In this document: positions 24,027-32,588 of the stretch, one piece after another
How positions within the stretch are numbered: position 1 is the first letter of the stretch
Layout: each line of letters starts with the position of its first letter
NCBI RefSeq assembly: GCF_003583405.1
Contig: NZ_QXEC01000011.1
Span: 124,001 to 188,000, forward strand
Direction of reading: 5' to 3'
Origin: Micromonospora radicis
GTDB taxonomy: Bacteria > Actinomycetota > Actinomycetes > Mycobacteriales > Micromonosporaceae
Length of the DNA: 64,000 nt
Program-made: the position numbers and the translations under genes
Notes under the pieces: model-generated
Databases searched by the model: none
What the model was told of the DNA's origin: nothing
What the model saw: only the letters and a program-made list of their open reading frames with translations

Positions 24027-24940
24027 CGGAACTTCTCCTTGCTGGTCGCTTCCGCGCCGGCCGGCGCGGATCCGGTTCTCGCGGTGGTCAGGCGGACGAC
24101 GGTGTCCTGGAGTGAGGACGCTTCCAGCATCAGGCCGAGGGTCCGGGCCCGGTCGTGGTCGGCCGGGCCGAAGTCACCGCGTACGGTGGCCCGCGCCGTC
24201 CCGCCGAGCCGGGTCCGGTGCAGCTCCGCGCCGGTGCGGGTGAACTCGTCGACCGCCGCGGTCGGGCCGGAGACGGTGAGCACCTGACCGCGGAGGGTCT
24301 CCGCCTCGGCGTCCAACAGCAGGCGACCCGCGTCGATGAGCAGGACGTGTTCGATCAGTTCGCTCACCTCGTCGATGAGGTGGGTGGAGAGCACGACGGT
24401 GCGGGGGTGCTCGGTGTAGTCGGCCAGCAGCCGGTCGTAGAAGATCTGCCGGGCCACCGCGTCCAGGCCGAGGTACGGCTCGTCGAAGAAGGTGAGCGGA
24501 GCCCGCGAGGCGAGGCCGATGATGATGCCGAGCGAGGAGAGCATGCCCCGGGACAGCTTGCGCACGTTGCGTCGCAGCGGCAGCCGGAAGTCGTCGGTCA
24601 GTTGCTGCGCGAACTCGTCGTCCCAGCCCGGGTGGACCAGGCTGGCGGCGCGCAGCACGTGGTGCACGCCCATGGACGGGTAGGTCTGGCTCTCCTTGAT
24701 GAAGCTGGTCCGGGAGAGCACCCGCTCGTTCTCGTACGGCTGTTCTCCGAAGACCGTGACCTCGCCGGAGGTGGCGAAGTTCTGTGCGGTGAGGATCTGC
24801 ATCAGGGTGGTCTTGCCGGCACCGTTGCGCCCAAGCAGGCCGTAGATCCGGTTCTCGGTGAGCGAGAAGCTCACCCGGTCCAGGGCGGTGACGCCGCGGT
24901 ACCGCTTGGTGAGGTCGGTGACGGTGACGACCGGGCTCAT
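24023..24940 (-). CDS. ABC transporter ATP-binding protein
   Basis: A 305-residue ATPase. Walker A GRNGAGKT is at residues 37-44; the signature region is the variant KLSRGMLSSLG; Walker B is APLTFFDEPYLGLD, and the switch His is in VVLSTHLIDE. The C-terminal ~85 residues form the accessory domain common to multidrug/antibiotic exporters. Its ATG overlaps the GntR stop by four bases and its stop overlaps the permease start, giving a three-gene operon controlled by the GntR repressor. Confidence 0.93.
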   Translation of the reverse strand: MSPVVTVTDLTKRYRGVTALDRVSFSLTENRIYGLLGRNGAGKTTLMQILTAQNFATSGEVTVFGEQPYENERVLSRTSFIKESQTYPSMGVHHVLRAASLVHPGWDDEFAQQLTDDFRLPLRRNVRKLSRGMLSSLGIIIGLASRAPLTFFDEPYLGLDAVARQIFYDRLLADYTEHPRTVVLSTHLIDEVSELIEHVLLIDAGRLLLDAEAETLRGQVLTVSGPTAAVDEFTRTGAELHRTRLGGTARATVRGDFGPADHDRARTLGLMLEASSLQDTVVRLTTARTGSAPAGAEATSKEKFR

Positions 24941-25296
24941 CGGATCTCCTCCCAGGTGTCGATCATGTGCTTCAGTTCGGCCGGGTCGATGCCGAGCTTG
25001 CGTGCCTCGGTGAGCAGCGGTTGGACGTACTGCCGGGCGAACTCGTCACGACGCCGGCCGCGCAGCTTGGCGCGGGCGCCGGAGGAGACGAACATCCCGA
25101 TGCCTCGTTTCTTGTACAGGGTTCCGTCGTCGACCAGCTTGTGTACGCCCTTGGCGGCGGTCGCGGGATTGATCCGGTGGAAGGCCGCCAGCTCGTTGGT
25201 CGACGGCACCTGTTCCTCCTCGGCGAGGGTTCCGTCCAGGATCGAGTTCTCCAGCAGCTCCGCGATCTGGAGGAAGATCGGCCGGCCGTCCTCCAT
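24937..25296 (-). CDS. GntR-family repressor, YtrA type
   Basis: A 119-residue regulator. Residues 1-75 are the winged helix of the GntR family (MEDGRPIFLQIAELLENSIL, then VPSTNELAAFHRINPATAAK, GTLYKKRGIGMFV). The remaining ~40 residues form the short dimerisation helix typical of the YtrA subfamily, with no ligand-binding domain. ATG 25296 is chosen because family members begin just before the FLQI helix; in-frame GTGs at 25299 and 25308 are alternatives. It heads the ABC operon and should bind the inverted repeat immediately upstream. Confidence 0.88.
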   Translation of the reverse strand: MEDGRPIFLQIAELLENSILDGTLAEEEQVPSTNELAAFHRINPATAAKGVHKLVDDGTLYKKRGIGMFVSSGARAKLRGRRRDEFARQYVQPLLTEARKLGIDPAELKHMIDTWEEIR

Positions 25297-25324
25297 CACT
25301 GCCGCCACCCTCCCCCACCACACT

Positions 25325-25364
25325 GGTTGGCTGGTTCATTACTCATGTAACTAACCATGCAACC
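25325..25364. promoter_or_regulatory. Operator for the GntR/YtrA repressor
   Basis: GGTTGGCTGGTT (25325-25336) and AACCATGCAACC (25353-25364) are inverted copies matching at 10 of 12 positions with a 16-base spacer containing ATTACTCATGTAACT. The site covers the likely promoter of the minus-strand operon, as expected for autoregulation. Confidence 0.7.
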
Positions 25365-25391
25365 AGGAAGGCGTCGCTGTCAAGACGCGGC

Positions 25392-25420
25392 GTGGCCGGC
25401 CCTCGTCGAGGGCCGGCCAC
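25392..25420 (-). terminator. Perfect 13-bp hairpin
   Basis: GTGGCCGGCCCTC (25392-25404), loop GTC, and exact complement (25408-25420). It follows the stop of the minus-strand glycosidase-like gene and separates it from the GntR operon. Confidence 0.8.
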
Positions 25421-25435
25421 CTGGGCGGGCTCGGG

Positions 25436-26476
25436 TCAGCCGAACGGCGGCCGGGCGTACGCGGCCCGCAACGCCGCCAGCCCGGCGGCCTTGGGGCTCA
25501 GCGTGCCCCAGCCCGAGTTGAAGTAGTTCATCCGGGCGATGAGCGGCCCGCGCTCGGCGTTGATCCGGGCGATCGCGGGCGGCACCGTGGCGATCCAGGC
25601 CGCCTGGTCCGGGATCTCGGCGACCCGGACCCCCCACTCGGCGATGATCACCGGGCGGGACAGCGCCACCGGACCGAGGTCGGCCACCGCCCAGTCCTTG
25701 GTGCGCCGGAACCGGTCCAGCGCGGTGTGGCCGGGGCTGGTGGCGTACACGTTCCACTGCAGGAAATCCAGCCGCGACATCAGCGACTCCGGATGGGTGC
25801 GCTGGAACGCGGGCCGGTCGAAGCCGCCGAGGCCGACCGAGAAGGTGGCGCCCTGGGGCAGCGCCTTGGCCCGGAACCAGTTCACGATGTACGTCACCGC
25901 CTGCACCGCCCGGGCGTCCGACTCGGCCCAGGTGTAGCTCTTGCCGGCCTCGGTGGTGCCGAACTCGTGGTCGGTGTCCAACTCCGAGGCGAGTTGGACG
26001 TTCACCCCGAAGCCCATCGTCCGGTACTGCGACAGTGCCCGGGCGAACAGCCCGTCGCACTGCCCGGCGAGCACCTGGCCGTAGCCGTACGCCTTCGGCC
26101 AGACCGTGCCCGGGCGCTGCTGGATGGTCATCGCCGGGGCCGGCACGGTGTAGCTGACGCCGTCCACGGTGAAGGTCTGCGGCCCGGTGTCGGGCACGCC
26201 GTAGTGCTTGAGTTCCAACACCATGTTGAGCCGCACACCGGACCGGCCGAGAGTGGTCAGCCAAGGTCGGTTGTAGCCGGGGAAGATGTGGCCGTCGGCG
26301 AAGCTGCGGTACTGGGTCAGCGACCGGAACGCACCGCCGGCCATGTCGGCCGTCGGGTCGGCGTTGCCGCCGAGGTAGTAACCGCCCAGCACCGGCGCCG
26401 CGACCGTGTAGTCGGCGCGGGCGGTGGCGCTCTGTCCACTGGAGTCGCGCACGCTGACGGTGACCCTGGGCATCAC
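25436..26476 (-). CDS. Glycosidase-fold (TIM-barrel) protein, phage-structural type
   Basis: A 346-residue protein with no signal peptide. The first ~30 residues look like the end of an Ig-like strand (RVTVSVRDSSGQSATARADY). A barrel-like region follows: LGGYYLGGNADPT, LNMVLELKH, VNVQLASELDTDHEFG, LDFLQWNVYATSPG and RPVIIAEWGVRV, where the Glu in AEWG sits like the nucleophile of GH26/GH5-type enzymes. Its start overlaps the stop of the 89-residue Ig-like protein by four bases. Similar protein pairs occur, to my recollection, in actinophage tail regions. Catalytic activity is not proven by sequence. Confidence 0.6.
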   Translation of the reverse strand: MMPRVTVSVRDSSGQSATARADYTVAAPVLGGYYLGGNADPTADMAGGAFRSLTQYRSFADGHIFPGYNRPWLTTLGRSGVRLNMVLELKHYGVPDTGPQTFTVDGVSYTVPAPAMTIQQRPGTVWPKAYGYGQVLAGQCDGLFARALSQYRTMGFGVNVQLASELDTDHEFGTTEAGKSYTWAESDARAVQAVTYIVNWFRAKALPQGATFSVGLGGFDRPAFQRTHPESLMSRLDFLQWNVYATSPGHTALDRFRRTKDWAVADLGPVALSRPVIIAEWGVRVAEIPDQAAWIATVPPAIARINAERGPLIARMNYFNSGWGTLSPKAAGLAALRAAYARPPFG

Positions 26477-26742
26477 GCCACCGCCCGGTACACGGCCACC
26501 GCCCCGTTGTCCGACACCCGGGACCAGGTGCGGCCCGAGTCGTCGGTCACGGTGATGGTGAGCGGGTCGATGACGGCACTGACCTTGGCCGGTGCGCTGC
26601 TGTTGCCCTGGGCGTCGGTGACCACCACGGTGACGGTGAGCACCTTGTTGTCGGGATCGCCGTAGTTGACGGTGAGCAGCATCTGGGCACCGGGGGCGTA
26701 GGTGGTCGCGTTGAGTGAGGCGGTAACGGTGGGAGCGGCCAT
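26473..26742 (-). CDS. Small Ig/PKD-like beta-sandwich protein
   Basis: An 89-residue protein made almost entirely of alternating beta-strand sequence (PTVTASLNATTYAPGAQMLL, then VLTVTVVVTDAQGNSS, PLTITVTDDSGRTWSRV). It has no signal peptide. A four-base overlap couples it to the glycosidase-fold gene, and the next protein's N-terminus continues the same motif style, so the two may form one multi-domain surface or tail-fibre assembly. Exact function is unknown. Confidence 0.6.
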   Translation of the reverse strand: MAAPTVTASLNATTYAPGAQMLLTVNYGDPDNKVLTVTVVVTDAQGNSSAPAKVSAVIDPLTITVTDDSGRTWSRVSDNGAVAVYRAVA

Positions 26743-27054
26743 GCCGGCTCCTTCCTGACTCGTTCGCCGCGACCGGCGGATCTACACCGGTGAAGGCGGC
26801 GAGGTCTGCGACGGCGACCGGAGCTGGACGCGGTGAGGCGCTTGCAGCGCGCTCCGGCGTGGTGACGGCGGCGACGTCGCTGTCGAGCCCGTGGCCACCG
26901 CGGTGACCGGTGGGGACGCTGTTGTCCCCGCCCGGCCGGAGAGTCGGATGTGGCCCGCCATCCGCAGCCTCTCTACCTGCTACAACAGTGCATCAGGACC
27001 GACCCTGGCGTCTTGTCTCATTCCGGACACATCTATCCCAACGGAGCGTTCTAC
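26743..27054. other. 312-base intergenic region
   Basis: No convincing gene. It separates divergent units: the Ig-like gene on the minus strand and the YCII-like gene on the plus strand. A weak ribosome site ACGGAGCG lies at about 27041-27048 before GTG 27055. Nothing else was resolved. Confidence 0.4.
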
Positions 27055-27426
27055 GTGAAGTACCTGATGCTCGTCTACGGCAACGAGGAGATCTGGGGCA
27101 GCCTGCCCGACGCCGACCTGGCCACGCTGATCGGCGCGGTCGACGCCTTCAACGAGCGGCTGCGCGCCAGCGGCGAGCTGGTGGACGTACAGGGGTTGGT
27201 GACCCGGGCACGGGCGGTGCGGATGGCCGGCGACACCCCGGTGGTCACCGACGGGCCGTACCTGGAGGCGAAGGAGTACGTCGGCTCGTACCTCGTGGTC
27301 GACGTCGACAGCGAGCAGCGGGCGCTGGAGATCGCCCGCTCCTACCCGGGCCTGCGGTTCGGCCCCGGCACCGGTGGCGGCATCGAGGTCTGGCCGCTGA
27401 TGACCCGCGACGGGGCCGACCACTGA
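27055..27426 (+). CDS. YCII/DGPF-domain protein
   Basis: A 123-residue cytoplasmic protein starting VKYLMLVYGNEEIWG. TDGPYLEAKEYVGSYLVVDV contains the DGPF-type core of the YCII-related family, and RFGPGTGGGIEVWPLM ends the fold. These small ferredoxin-like-fold proteins are often encoded beside ECF sigma factors and are thought to act as enzymes or ligand binders; no sigma factor is adjacent here. GTG 27055 is chosen because the family begins MKYLML; upstream in-frame sequence is not conserved in style. Confidence 0.82.
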   Translation: MKYLMLVYGNEEIWGSLPDADLATLIGAVDAFNERLRASGELVDVQGLVTRARAVRMAGDTPVVTDGPYLEAKEYVGSYLVVDVDSEQRALEIARSYPGLRFGPGTGGGIEVWPLMTRDGADH

Positions 27427-27545
27427 ACCTCGACCAGACCAGCACCGACCTACTGAACGGAGCGGGGCCGGCGACCGTCGATCACTGGGTACCGGCCGAC
27501 ACCGGCCGGTACCCAGTTGCCCGACCCGACACTTCGGAGAGTCAC

Positions 27546-28103
27546 TTGTCGGCATTCACCCTTCCGCCCGAGGACGTGCTGCGCGCCCGGGAGAAGCTGG
27601 TCCTCGACCACTTCGAGGACGAGGTCCGCCAGGACTGGGACAGCGTGCTCACCACCTTCCCGCACCCGCACTACGAACTGATCGCCTCGATGACGGTGCA
27701 CGACGGCGACGCCGCGGTGCGCGGCTACTACCACGACACCCGGACCGCATTCCCCGACCAGCACCACGAGATCATCGCGATGCGGCACAGCCAGGACGCC
27801 GTGATCGTCGAGTTCTGGCTGATCGGCACGCATCTCGGCCCGCTGGGCAAGATCCCGCCGACCGGTGGCCGTCACCGCACCCGGATGACCGCCTACTTCA
27901 TCTTCGACGAGCAGGAGCACCTGGTCGTCGAGCGGGTGTACTTCGACCAGCTCTCCGTGCTCAAGCAGGTGATCGGCCACCTCGACAAGAAGAAGCCACG
28001 TGACCTGCTCACGCTGCTGCGCGTCGTACGCGGCATGCTCGCGATGGCCGGCGGCGAACCGGACCCCCGCCTGCTCACTCCGCCACCGGGGGTGCCGCGG
28101 TAG
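27546..28103 (+). CDS. SnoaL/NTF2-like protein
   Basis: A 185-residue protein from TTG 27546 (GGAGAG just upstream). Residues 15-140 have the pattern of the SnoaL-like cone fold: LDHFEDEVRQDWDSVLTTFP, YYHDTRTAFPDQHHEIIAMR, VIVEFWLIGTHLGP, and RTRMTAYFIFDEQEHLVVER. A basic C-terminal helix follows. Family members are ester cyclases, isomerases or ligand binders; nothing nearby points to one substrate. The start codon is uncertain because no ATG fits. Confidence 0.68.
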   Translation: MSAFTLPPEDVLRAREKLVLDHFEDEVRQDWDSVLTTFPHPHYELIASMTVHDGDAAVRGYYHDTRTAFPDQHHEIIAMRHSQDAVIVEFWLIGTHLGPLGKIPPTGGRHRTRMTAYFIFDEQEHLVVERVYFDQLSVLKQVIGHLDKKKPRDLLTLLRVVRGMLAMAGGEPDPRLLTPPPGVPR

Positions 28104-28171
28104 ACCCGCGAGCGCGGCCGACCCGGGGCCGGCGGGGAAGCGGGACAACGCGGGCGGACACCCGCGCCTAG

Positions 28172-28187
28172 AGTGTGGCGACACACT
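28172..28187. promoter_or_regulatory. Perfect palindrome before the DUF4173 gene
   Basis: AGTGTG-GCGA-CACACT is an exact 6-bp inverted repeat ending 19 bases before GTG 28207 and 8 bases before its ribosome site GAGGAGG. It could be an operator or a short hairpin in the leader. Confidence 0.4.
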
Positions 28188-28206
28188 TGTCGATCGAGGA
28201 GGCGCG

Positions 28207-30381
28207 GTGTCCGAGCCGCCACCGGCCGAGCCGTCCCCGGGCAACGGGGAATCCAGCCCGGCCCCCGTCCCGCCCGCCGTCCCGGCGGAGCCCGGGGCGG
28301 CGCCGCAGCTGCTGGTCGCGCCGCAGACCGAGGGGCTGCCGTCGATCGTGTGGCCGGGCCCGGCCGGGCAACCCGCCTGGGCCATCCCGGTCTCGGTGCC
28401 GGCCGGCACCCGGGGCTACGCGATCTTCCTGCCGATGCTGCCGGAGGCCGGTCCGCCGGCCGTCGGTGCCCCGCCGGCCGAGACGACACCGGCCGCACCC
28501 GCCGCGACCGGTCCGCCGTCCACCGCCGCGCCGGCCACGTCGGCGGCGCCGGCCCAGCGCGGTCCGACGACGAGCGCACCGGTCAGCTCCACCGCCGAGC
28601 AGACGACCGCGGGCTCCGGTACGGCGTCGGCGGGCACCGCGCCCTCCCCCGCCACCGACGAGCCACCGACCGGCACCCCGACGCCACCGGGCGGCGCACC
28701 GGCAGCGGTCGGCACCCCGCCGCCGGGAGGGCCACCGACGCCGCCGGCCGACGAGCCGGCCGCGAGCACGCCACCGACGCCGCCCGGTCGCCCCGCACCG
28801 CGACCGGCCGACCGGGTTCCCGCGTACCCGCCGCCCGGCCCCCAGTACGCGTTCACCCGGACGCCACCGCCGCCGACCTTCTTCGATCGGGTCTGGCCCG
28901 GACCAGCGCCGGCCCGTGGCCGGGCCACCCCGCTGGCCGTGCTGGCCGGTGCGTTGGGGGTGGCGGCGTTCGTGCCGCTGGGCCGCACCGGCGTCGGCTG
29001 GTTCCTCGGCTGGCTGGTGCTCACCGCCGGGGTGATCGTGGCGACGTGGCGGCACACCGCCGCGCTCGCCCCGGCCGAGCGCCGGATCCGGGCCGGCTGG
29101 GCCGTCGCCGCCCTGGCGCTGCTCGCGGTGCTCGCCTTCCGCAACGCCTGGTGGCTGGTGACCTTCTGTGTGCTGGCGGCGCTGGGCTGCGCCGCCCTGG
29201 CGATCGTCGGCGGGATGCGGGTGCGCTCGATCCTGTTCAGCCTGGTGGCCGCGCCCATCGCCGGACTGCGCGGGCTGCCGTGGGTACGCGCCCACCTGCG
29301 GGCACCCGGCAGCCCGGGCACGGTACGCCGGGTCGTCGGCTCGGTCGCCGCCACCGTGGCCGTCCTGCTGGTGTTCGGTCCCCTGCTCTCCGCCGCCGAC
29401 GCCGCCTTCTCCCAGGTGCTCGGCGCCCTGGTGCCGGAGATCAGCATCGGTGGCGTGTTCCGCTGGCTGTTCCTGGCCGTCCTGGGTGGCCTGATCGCGG
29501 TGGCCGCCGTGTACACCATCGCCGCGCCACCGGAGCTGTCCGGCATCGACCGGTCGAGCAACCGGCGGATCGGCCTGGTGGAGTGGGCACCGCCGATCGC
29601 CGTGCTGACGGCCCTGTTCGCCGGCTTCGTCGCGGTGCAGTTCACCGTCCTGTTCGGTGGGCAGCGGCACGTCCTGCGGACCACCGGACTCAGCTACGCC
29701 GAGTACGCCCGCAGCGGCTTCTGGCAGTTGGTGGTGGTGACCGTACTGACGCTGGCGCTGCTCGGCGGCGTGTCCCGCTGGGCCCGCCGGGACCGACGCC
29801 TCGACCGGGTGCTGCTGCGGGTCCTGCTCGGCCTGCTCAGCGCGCTGAGCGTGGTCATCGTGGTGTCGGCGCTGTCGCGGATGTACACCTACCAGCAGGT
29901 GTACAGCTTCACCGGCGAGCGGATCTTCGTGATGGCCTTCGAGTTGCTGCTCGGCGTGGTCTTCCTGATGATCCTGGTGGCCGGGGTCCGTTGGCGCGGT
30001 GCTTGGATCCCCCGGCTGACCACGGCGCTGGCGGTGGTGTTGCTGCTCGGCCTGGCCGCGCTCAACCCCGAGGACTACGCGGCCCAGCGCAACGTGGCCC
30101 GCTACCAGGAGACCGGCCGGATCGACGCCTGGTATCTGCGGGCGCTCTCCGCCGACGCCACCCCCGCCCTGGCCGCGTTGCCCGACCCGGTACGCCGGTG
30201 CACGCTCAGTTGGATCGCCGACGACCTGGCCGAACCGGACCCGTGGTACGCCTGGAACCTGGGCCGGGACCGGGCCCGTGCGGTGCTTGACCGGTTGGGC
30301 CCCGAGGCGATCGGCAACCAGCGCGACTGCCGCCGCGCCGACCAGTTCGACCTGCCGAAGACGCGCCGCCCGGCACGCTGA
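28207..30381 (+). CDS. DUF4153/DUF4173-family polytopic membrane protein
   Basis: A 724-residue protein. Residues 1-215 are cytoplasmic-looking and dominated by Pro, Ala and Thr. From about 240 to 620 there are roughly eleven membrane helices with the family's FSLVAAPIAGLRGLPWVRAH loop and the SYAEYARSGFWQLVVVT segment. The C-terminal ~110 residues are soluble and include NPEDYAAQRNVARYQETG. GTG 28207 is preceded by GAGGAGG; the open frame further upstream overlaps the SnoaL-like gene out of frame. Function unknown; it appears monocistronic. Confidence 0.82.
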   Translation: MSEPPPAEPSPGNGESSPAPVPPAVPAEPGAAPQLLVAPQTEGLPSIVWPGPAGQPAWAIPVSVPAGTRGYAIFLPMLPEAGPPAVGAPPAETTPAAPAATGPPSTAAPATSAAPAQRGPTTSAPVSSTAEQTTAGSGTASAGTAPSPATDEPPTGTPTPPGGAPAAVGTPPPGGPPTPPADEPAASTPPTPPGRPAPRPADRVPAYPPPGPQYAFTRTPPPPTFFDRVWPGPAPARGRATPLAVLAGALGVAAFVPLGRTGVGWFLGWLVLTAGVIVATWRHTAALAPAERRIRAGWAVAALALLAVLAFRNAWWLVTFCVLAALGCAALAIVGGMRVRSILFSLVAAPIAGLRGLPWVRAHLRAPGSPGTVRRVVGSVAATVAVLLVFGPLLSAADAAFSQVLGALVPEISIGGVFRWLFLAVLGGLIAVAAVYTIAAPPELSGIDRSSNRRIGLVEWAPPIAVLTALFAGFVAVQFTVLFGGQRHVLRTTGLSYAEYARSGFWQLVVVTVLTLALLGGVSRWARRDRRLDRVLLRVLLGLLSALSVVIVVSALSRMYTYQQVYSFTGERIFVMAFELLLGVVFLMILVAGVRWRGAWIPRLTTALAVVLLLGLAALNPEDYAAQRNVARYQETGRIDAWYLRALSADATPALAALPDPVRRCTLSWIADDLAEPDPWYAWNLGRDRARAVLDRLGPEAIGNQRDCRRADQFDLPKTRRPAR

Positions 30382-30506
30382 CCCGGCACCCCGGCGAGCG
30401 CGGTAACCGGCAGCACTCGCACGAGGGCCGTCGGCACACCGGTACGACCTCCGGCGCATCCGCATCGACGTGCCGTACGCCTCGGGGCCGGCCGTACGCT
30501 GTCCCC

Positions 30507-31088
30507 ATGTCGCACGAGCCCGCAGTGATCGACCTGGACGAACCCGGTCGCCCGCCGGAGTCCCCTGCGGGCACCGGTCCCGGGGGCGCACGGAAGGCGG
30601 TGTGGCGGTTCGCCGCCGTCTTCGTGGTCGGAGCGCTGCTCGGCGGTATCGGTGTCGATGCGCTGCACGACTACCGTGCGCAACGGGCGCAGGACGCCGT
30701 GGTCGCCCTCGTGGCGCTGCCCGACTCGGCCAACTACGGCGGTTCGTCCGACGGCAGGCGGGTGCAGCTGTCCGGACGGCTGACCGTGGTCAACGCCGGC
30801 CCCGCGCCGGTCACCATCCACGAGGTGCAGGCGCAGCGGCCGGACGTCACGGTACGCAGTCCCCGGCAACAGCCTCGGCTGTTGTCGCCGGGAGAGACGG
30901 CTCATCTCCTGGTCGAGGTGGGTTTGGACTGCACGGTGTGGGGCCCGCTGGGGCCGCTGCCGGTCCGGTTGTCGGTGCAGACCCGCGACGGGCAGGTTCG
31001 GGAGTTCAGTTATCCCGTCGCGTTGCCGACCAGCTACTGGGAACGCGACGGGTTGGGCATGTGCCCGCAGCCGTCTCCGCCCCGGTGA
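30507..31088 (+). CDS. Single-pass membrane protein with beta-rich exterior domain
   Basis: A 193-residue protein. A soluble N-terminus (1-30) precedes one hydrophobic helix (about 31-50, AVWRFAAVFVVGALLGGIGV), and the rest is probably outside. The exterior part has beta-strand character (VQLSGRLTVVNAGPAPVTI, HLLVEVGLDCTVWG, PVRLSVQTRDG) like an Ig-fold, with two Cys (DCTV and GMCPQ) that may pair. No recognised family. It converges with the minus-strand secreted gene, nine bases apart. Confidence 0.65.
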   Translation: MSHEPAVIDLDEPGRPPESPAGTGPGGARKAVWRFAAVFVVGALLGGIGVDALHDYRAQRAQDAVVALVALPDSANYGGSSDGRRVQLSGRLTVVNAGPAPVTIHEVQAQRPDVTVRSPRQQPRLLSPGETAHLLVEVGLDCTVWGPLGPLPVRLSVQTRDGQVREFSYPVALPTSYWERDGLGMCPQPSPPR

Positions 31089-31097
31089 CCGGTCGGG

Positions 31098-31904
31098 TCA
31101 CCACGGCTCCGGGATGTTCAGCGCCAGGCAGCGCTGGGTGCCGGGGACCGGCTGGTAGCAGGCGGTGGCCTCCAGGTTGTTGCTGTGGTCGGGTCGGTGG
31201 AAGGAGGCCGTGCCGCCGTTGACGCAGGTGCTGCCGGTGACGGTGGTCCCGCCGGTGACCTTGCCGGTGGCGCACCCGACCGTGGCGGCGGTCTTCTGCA
31301 CAGTGTTCAGCGAGGAGCGCAGATCCCCGGACTGGTGGGCGCCGTAGCCGATCTGGCTGACCCCGGAGCGGGTGATCGCGTACTGGAACGCCGTGGAGGT
31401 GTAGTACGACCAGCTCGCTCCGGTGCCGACGGTCCGCAGTCCGGCGTCGGTCGCCGAGCCGGGGATGAACAGGTGGAAGCCCTTGTCGTGGGTGTTGGTG
31501 CCGTCGATCATCCGGTAGACGATCACCAGTAGTCCCTGGCTGTAGCTGGTCGTGGTGTACGACAGGGAGGTGCCGTTGCCACAGGTGGTGCGGTCGGCGA
31601 TGTAGCCGACGCCGTTGGCGTAGAGCAGCACCCGGGCGCAGCGCCCGTCGGCGGCGGTGTCCTCGATGGTGCCGAGCGTGGCCGAGGTGCCGGCCTCGTC
31701 GGTGGCGTAGCCGGTCAGCCGCACCCCGGGAAGCGTGCCGGAGTACTGGTAGGCGGCGGGGTGGTAGTAGTTCCACGAGGCCGACCAGCCGGTGCCGGAG
31801 GGCAGCGCCGACGCTGGCGCGGCGGGCAGCAGGGCAGCGGCGATCGTGACGACCAGCGCGGCGGCCAGCACGCCGATCGAACGCGGTCGGGCAGGCGTCC
31901 TCAT
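31098..31904 (-). CDS. Secreted protein with internal duplication
   Basis: A 268-residue exported protein. Residues 1-34 are a signal peptide ending near PASALP. The mature part contains two similar halves: SWNYYHPAAYQYSG...GVRLTGYATDEAG...LGTIEDTAADGRCARV and SWSYYTSTAFQYAI...GVSQIGYGAHQSG...LNTVQKTAATVGCATG. Each half carries a Cys pair. No enzyme motif is visible; a surface or binding role is possible but unproven. ATG 31904 has a strong GGAGGAG site, so it is preferred over an upstream in-frame ATG. Confidence 0.65.
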   Translation of the reverse strand: MRTPARPRSIGVLAAALVVTIAAALLPAAPASALPSGTGWSASWNYYHPAAYQYSGTLPGVRLTGYATDEAGTSATLGTIEDTAADGRCARVLLYANGVGYIADRTTCGNGTSLSYTTTSYSQGLLVIVYRMIDGTNTHDKGFHLFIPGSATDAGLRTVGTGASWSYYTSTAFQYAITRSGVSQIGYGAHQSGDLRSSLNTVQKTAATVGCATGKVTGGTTVTGSTCVNGGTASFHRPDHSNNLEATACYQPVPGTQRCLALNIPEPW

Positions 31905-32023
31905 CGCTCCTCCGTCTTGCGTGCGTGCCTCACGGGCGGTGGACTCGTTCATTGACGATGATGACGGGCCGTACGGCGAACCGAACGACTCTGTCCCCAG
32001 CCGGACAGTGCCGGCGGCGGCGC

Positions 32024-32503
32024 TCAGGAGGGGGCGGTCTCGTCGGCCTCCGGGCAGCTGTCGGCCAGGCCCCCCGCCGCCTTGATCAGCAGCCGCCGGA
32101 AGGCCACCCGTTCCCGCTCGTCCAGCGCGCCGAGCACGGTGGCCTCGGCGGCGGCCACCTGCCCGCAGAGGGTGGCTATCGCCGCCCGTCCGCCGGGGGT
32201 GGCCACGATGCGGCGTTGGCGCCGGTCGGCCGGGTTGGGTTGGCGTTCGACCAGGTTCGCGGCGACGAGGTCGTCGATCAGGTAGGTCATCACGGTGCGG
32301 TCGATGCCGAGCCGGTTGGCCAGCGCGAGCTGGCTGGGTTGGTCGGCGCGGACGACCTCGCAGAGGGTCTGGTATCCCCGGGCACCGTGTGGGAAGTCGC
32401 CCAGCGTCGGCGGCAGCGTGTCGCGGTACGCCCGCAGGAGCACGCCCAGCGCCCAGCCGAGGTCCTGGTCCGGGGAGGGGATGGCCGATGTGCTCTCGCT
32501 CAT
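32024..32503 (-). CDS. MarR-family regulator
   Basis: A 159-residue winged-helix regulator. After an N-terminal helix come QLALANRLGIDRTVMTYLID (recognition helix) and VERQPNPADRRQRRIVATPG, the MarR wing with its Asp-Arg-Arg signature. The final helices form the dimer interface. It is divergent from the LLM-FAD fusion gene with an 85-base gap that contains a palindrome, so it probably represses that operon and is released by a small-molecule substrate or oxidant. Confidence 0.9.
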   Translation of the reverse strand: MSESTSAIPSPDQDLGWALGVLLRAYRDTLPPTLGDFPHGARGYQTLCEVVRADQPSQLALANRLGIDRTVMTYLIDDLVAANLVERQPNPADRRQRRIVATPGGRAAIATLCGQVAAAEATVLGALDERERVAFRRLLIKAAGGLADSCPEADETAPS

Positions 32504-32529
32504 GGGAACAGCATAACCCTCATCCGCTG

Positions 32530-32571
32530 TTGTGCAGATCGTCTGTACGACATACGGTCTTCCAAGAAGAC
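32530..32571 (+). promoter_or_regulatory. Promoter and MarR operator candidate
   Basis: TTGTGC (32530-32535) and TACGGT (32553-32558) are spaced 17 bases. The perfect palindrome GTCTTC-CAA-GAAGAC (32557-32571) overlaps the -10 box and start region, an ideal position for repression by the divergently encoded MarR protein. Confidence 0.55.
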
Positions 32572-32588
32572 GGTTAGTGGAGGGTGGT

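Noticed and set aside
26743..27054. In-frame N-terminal extensions of the YCII-like gene from 26950
   Set aside because: The family starts at the VKYLML strand and the upstream codons lack family-like sequence; a ribosome site precedes 27055.
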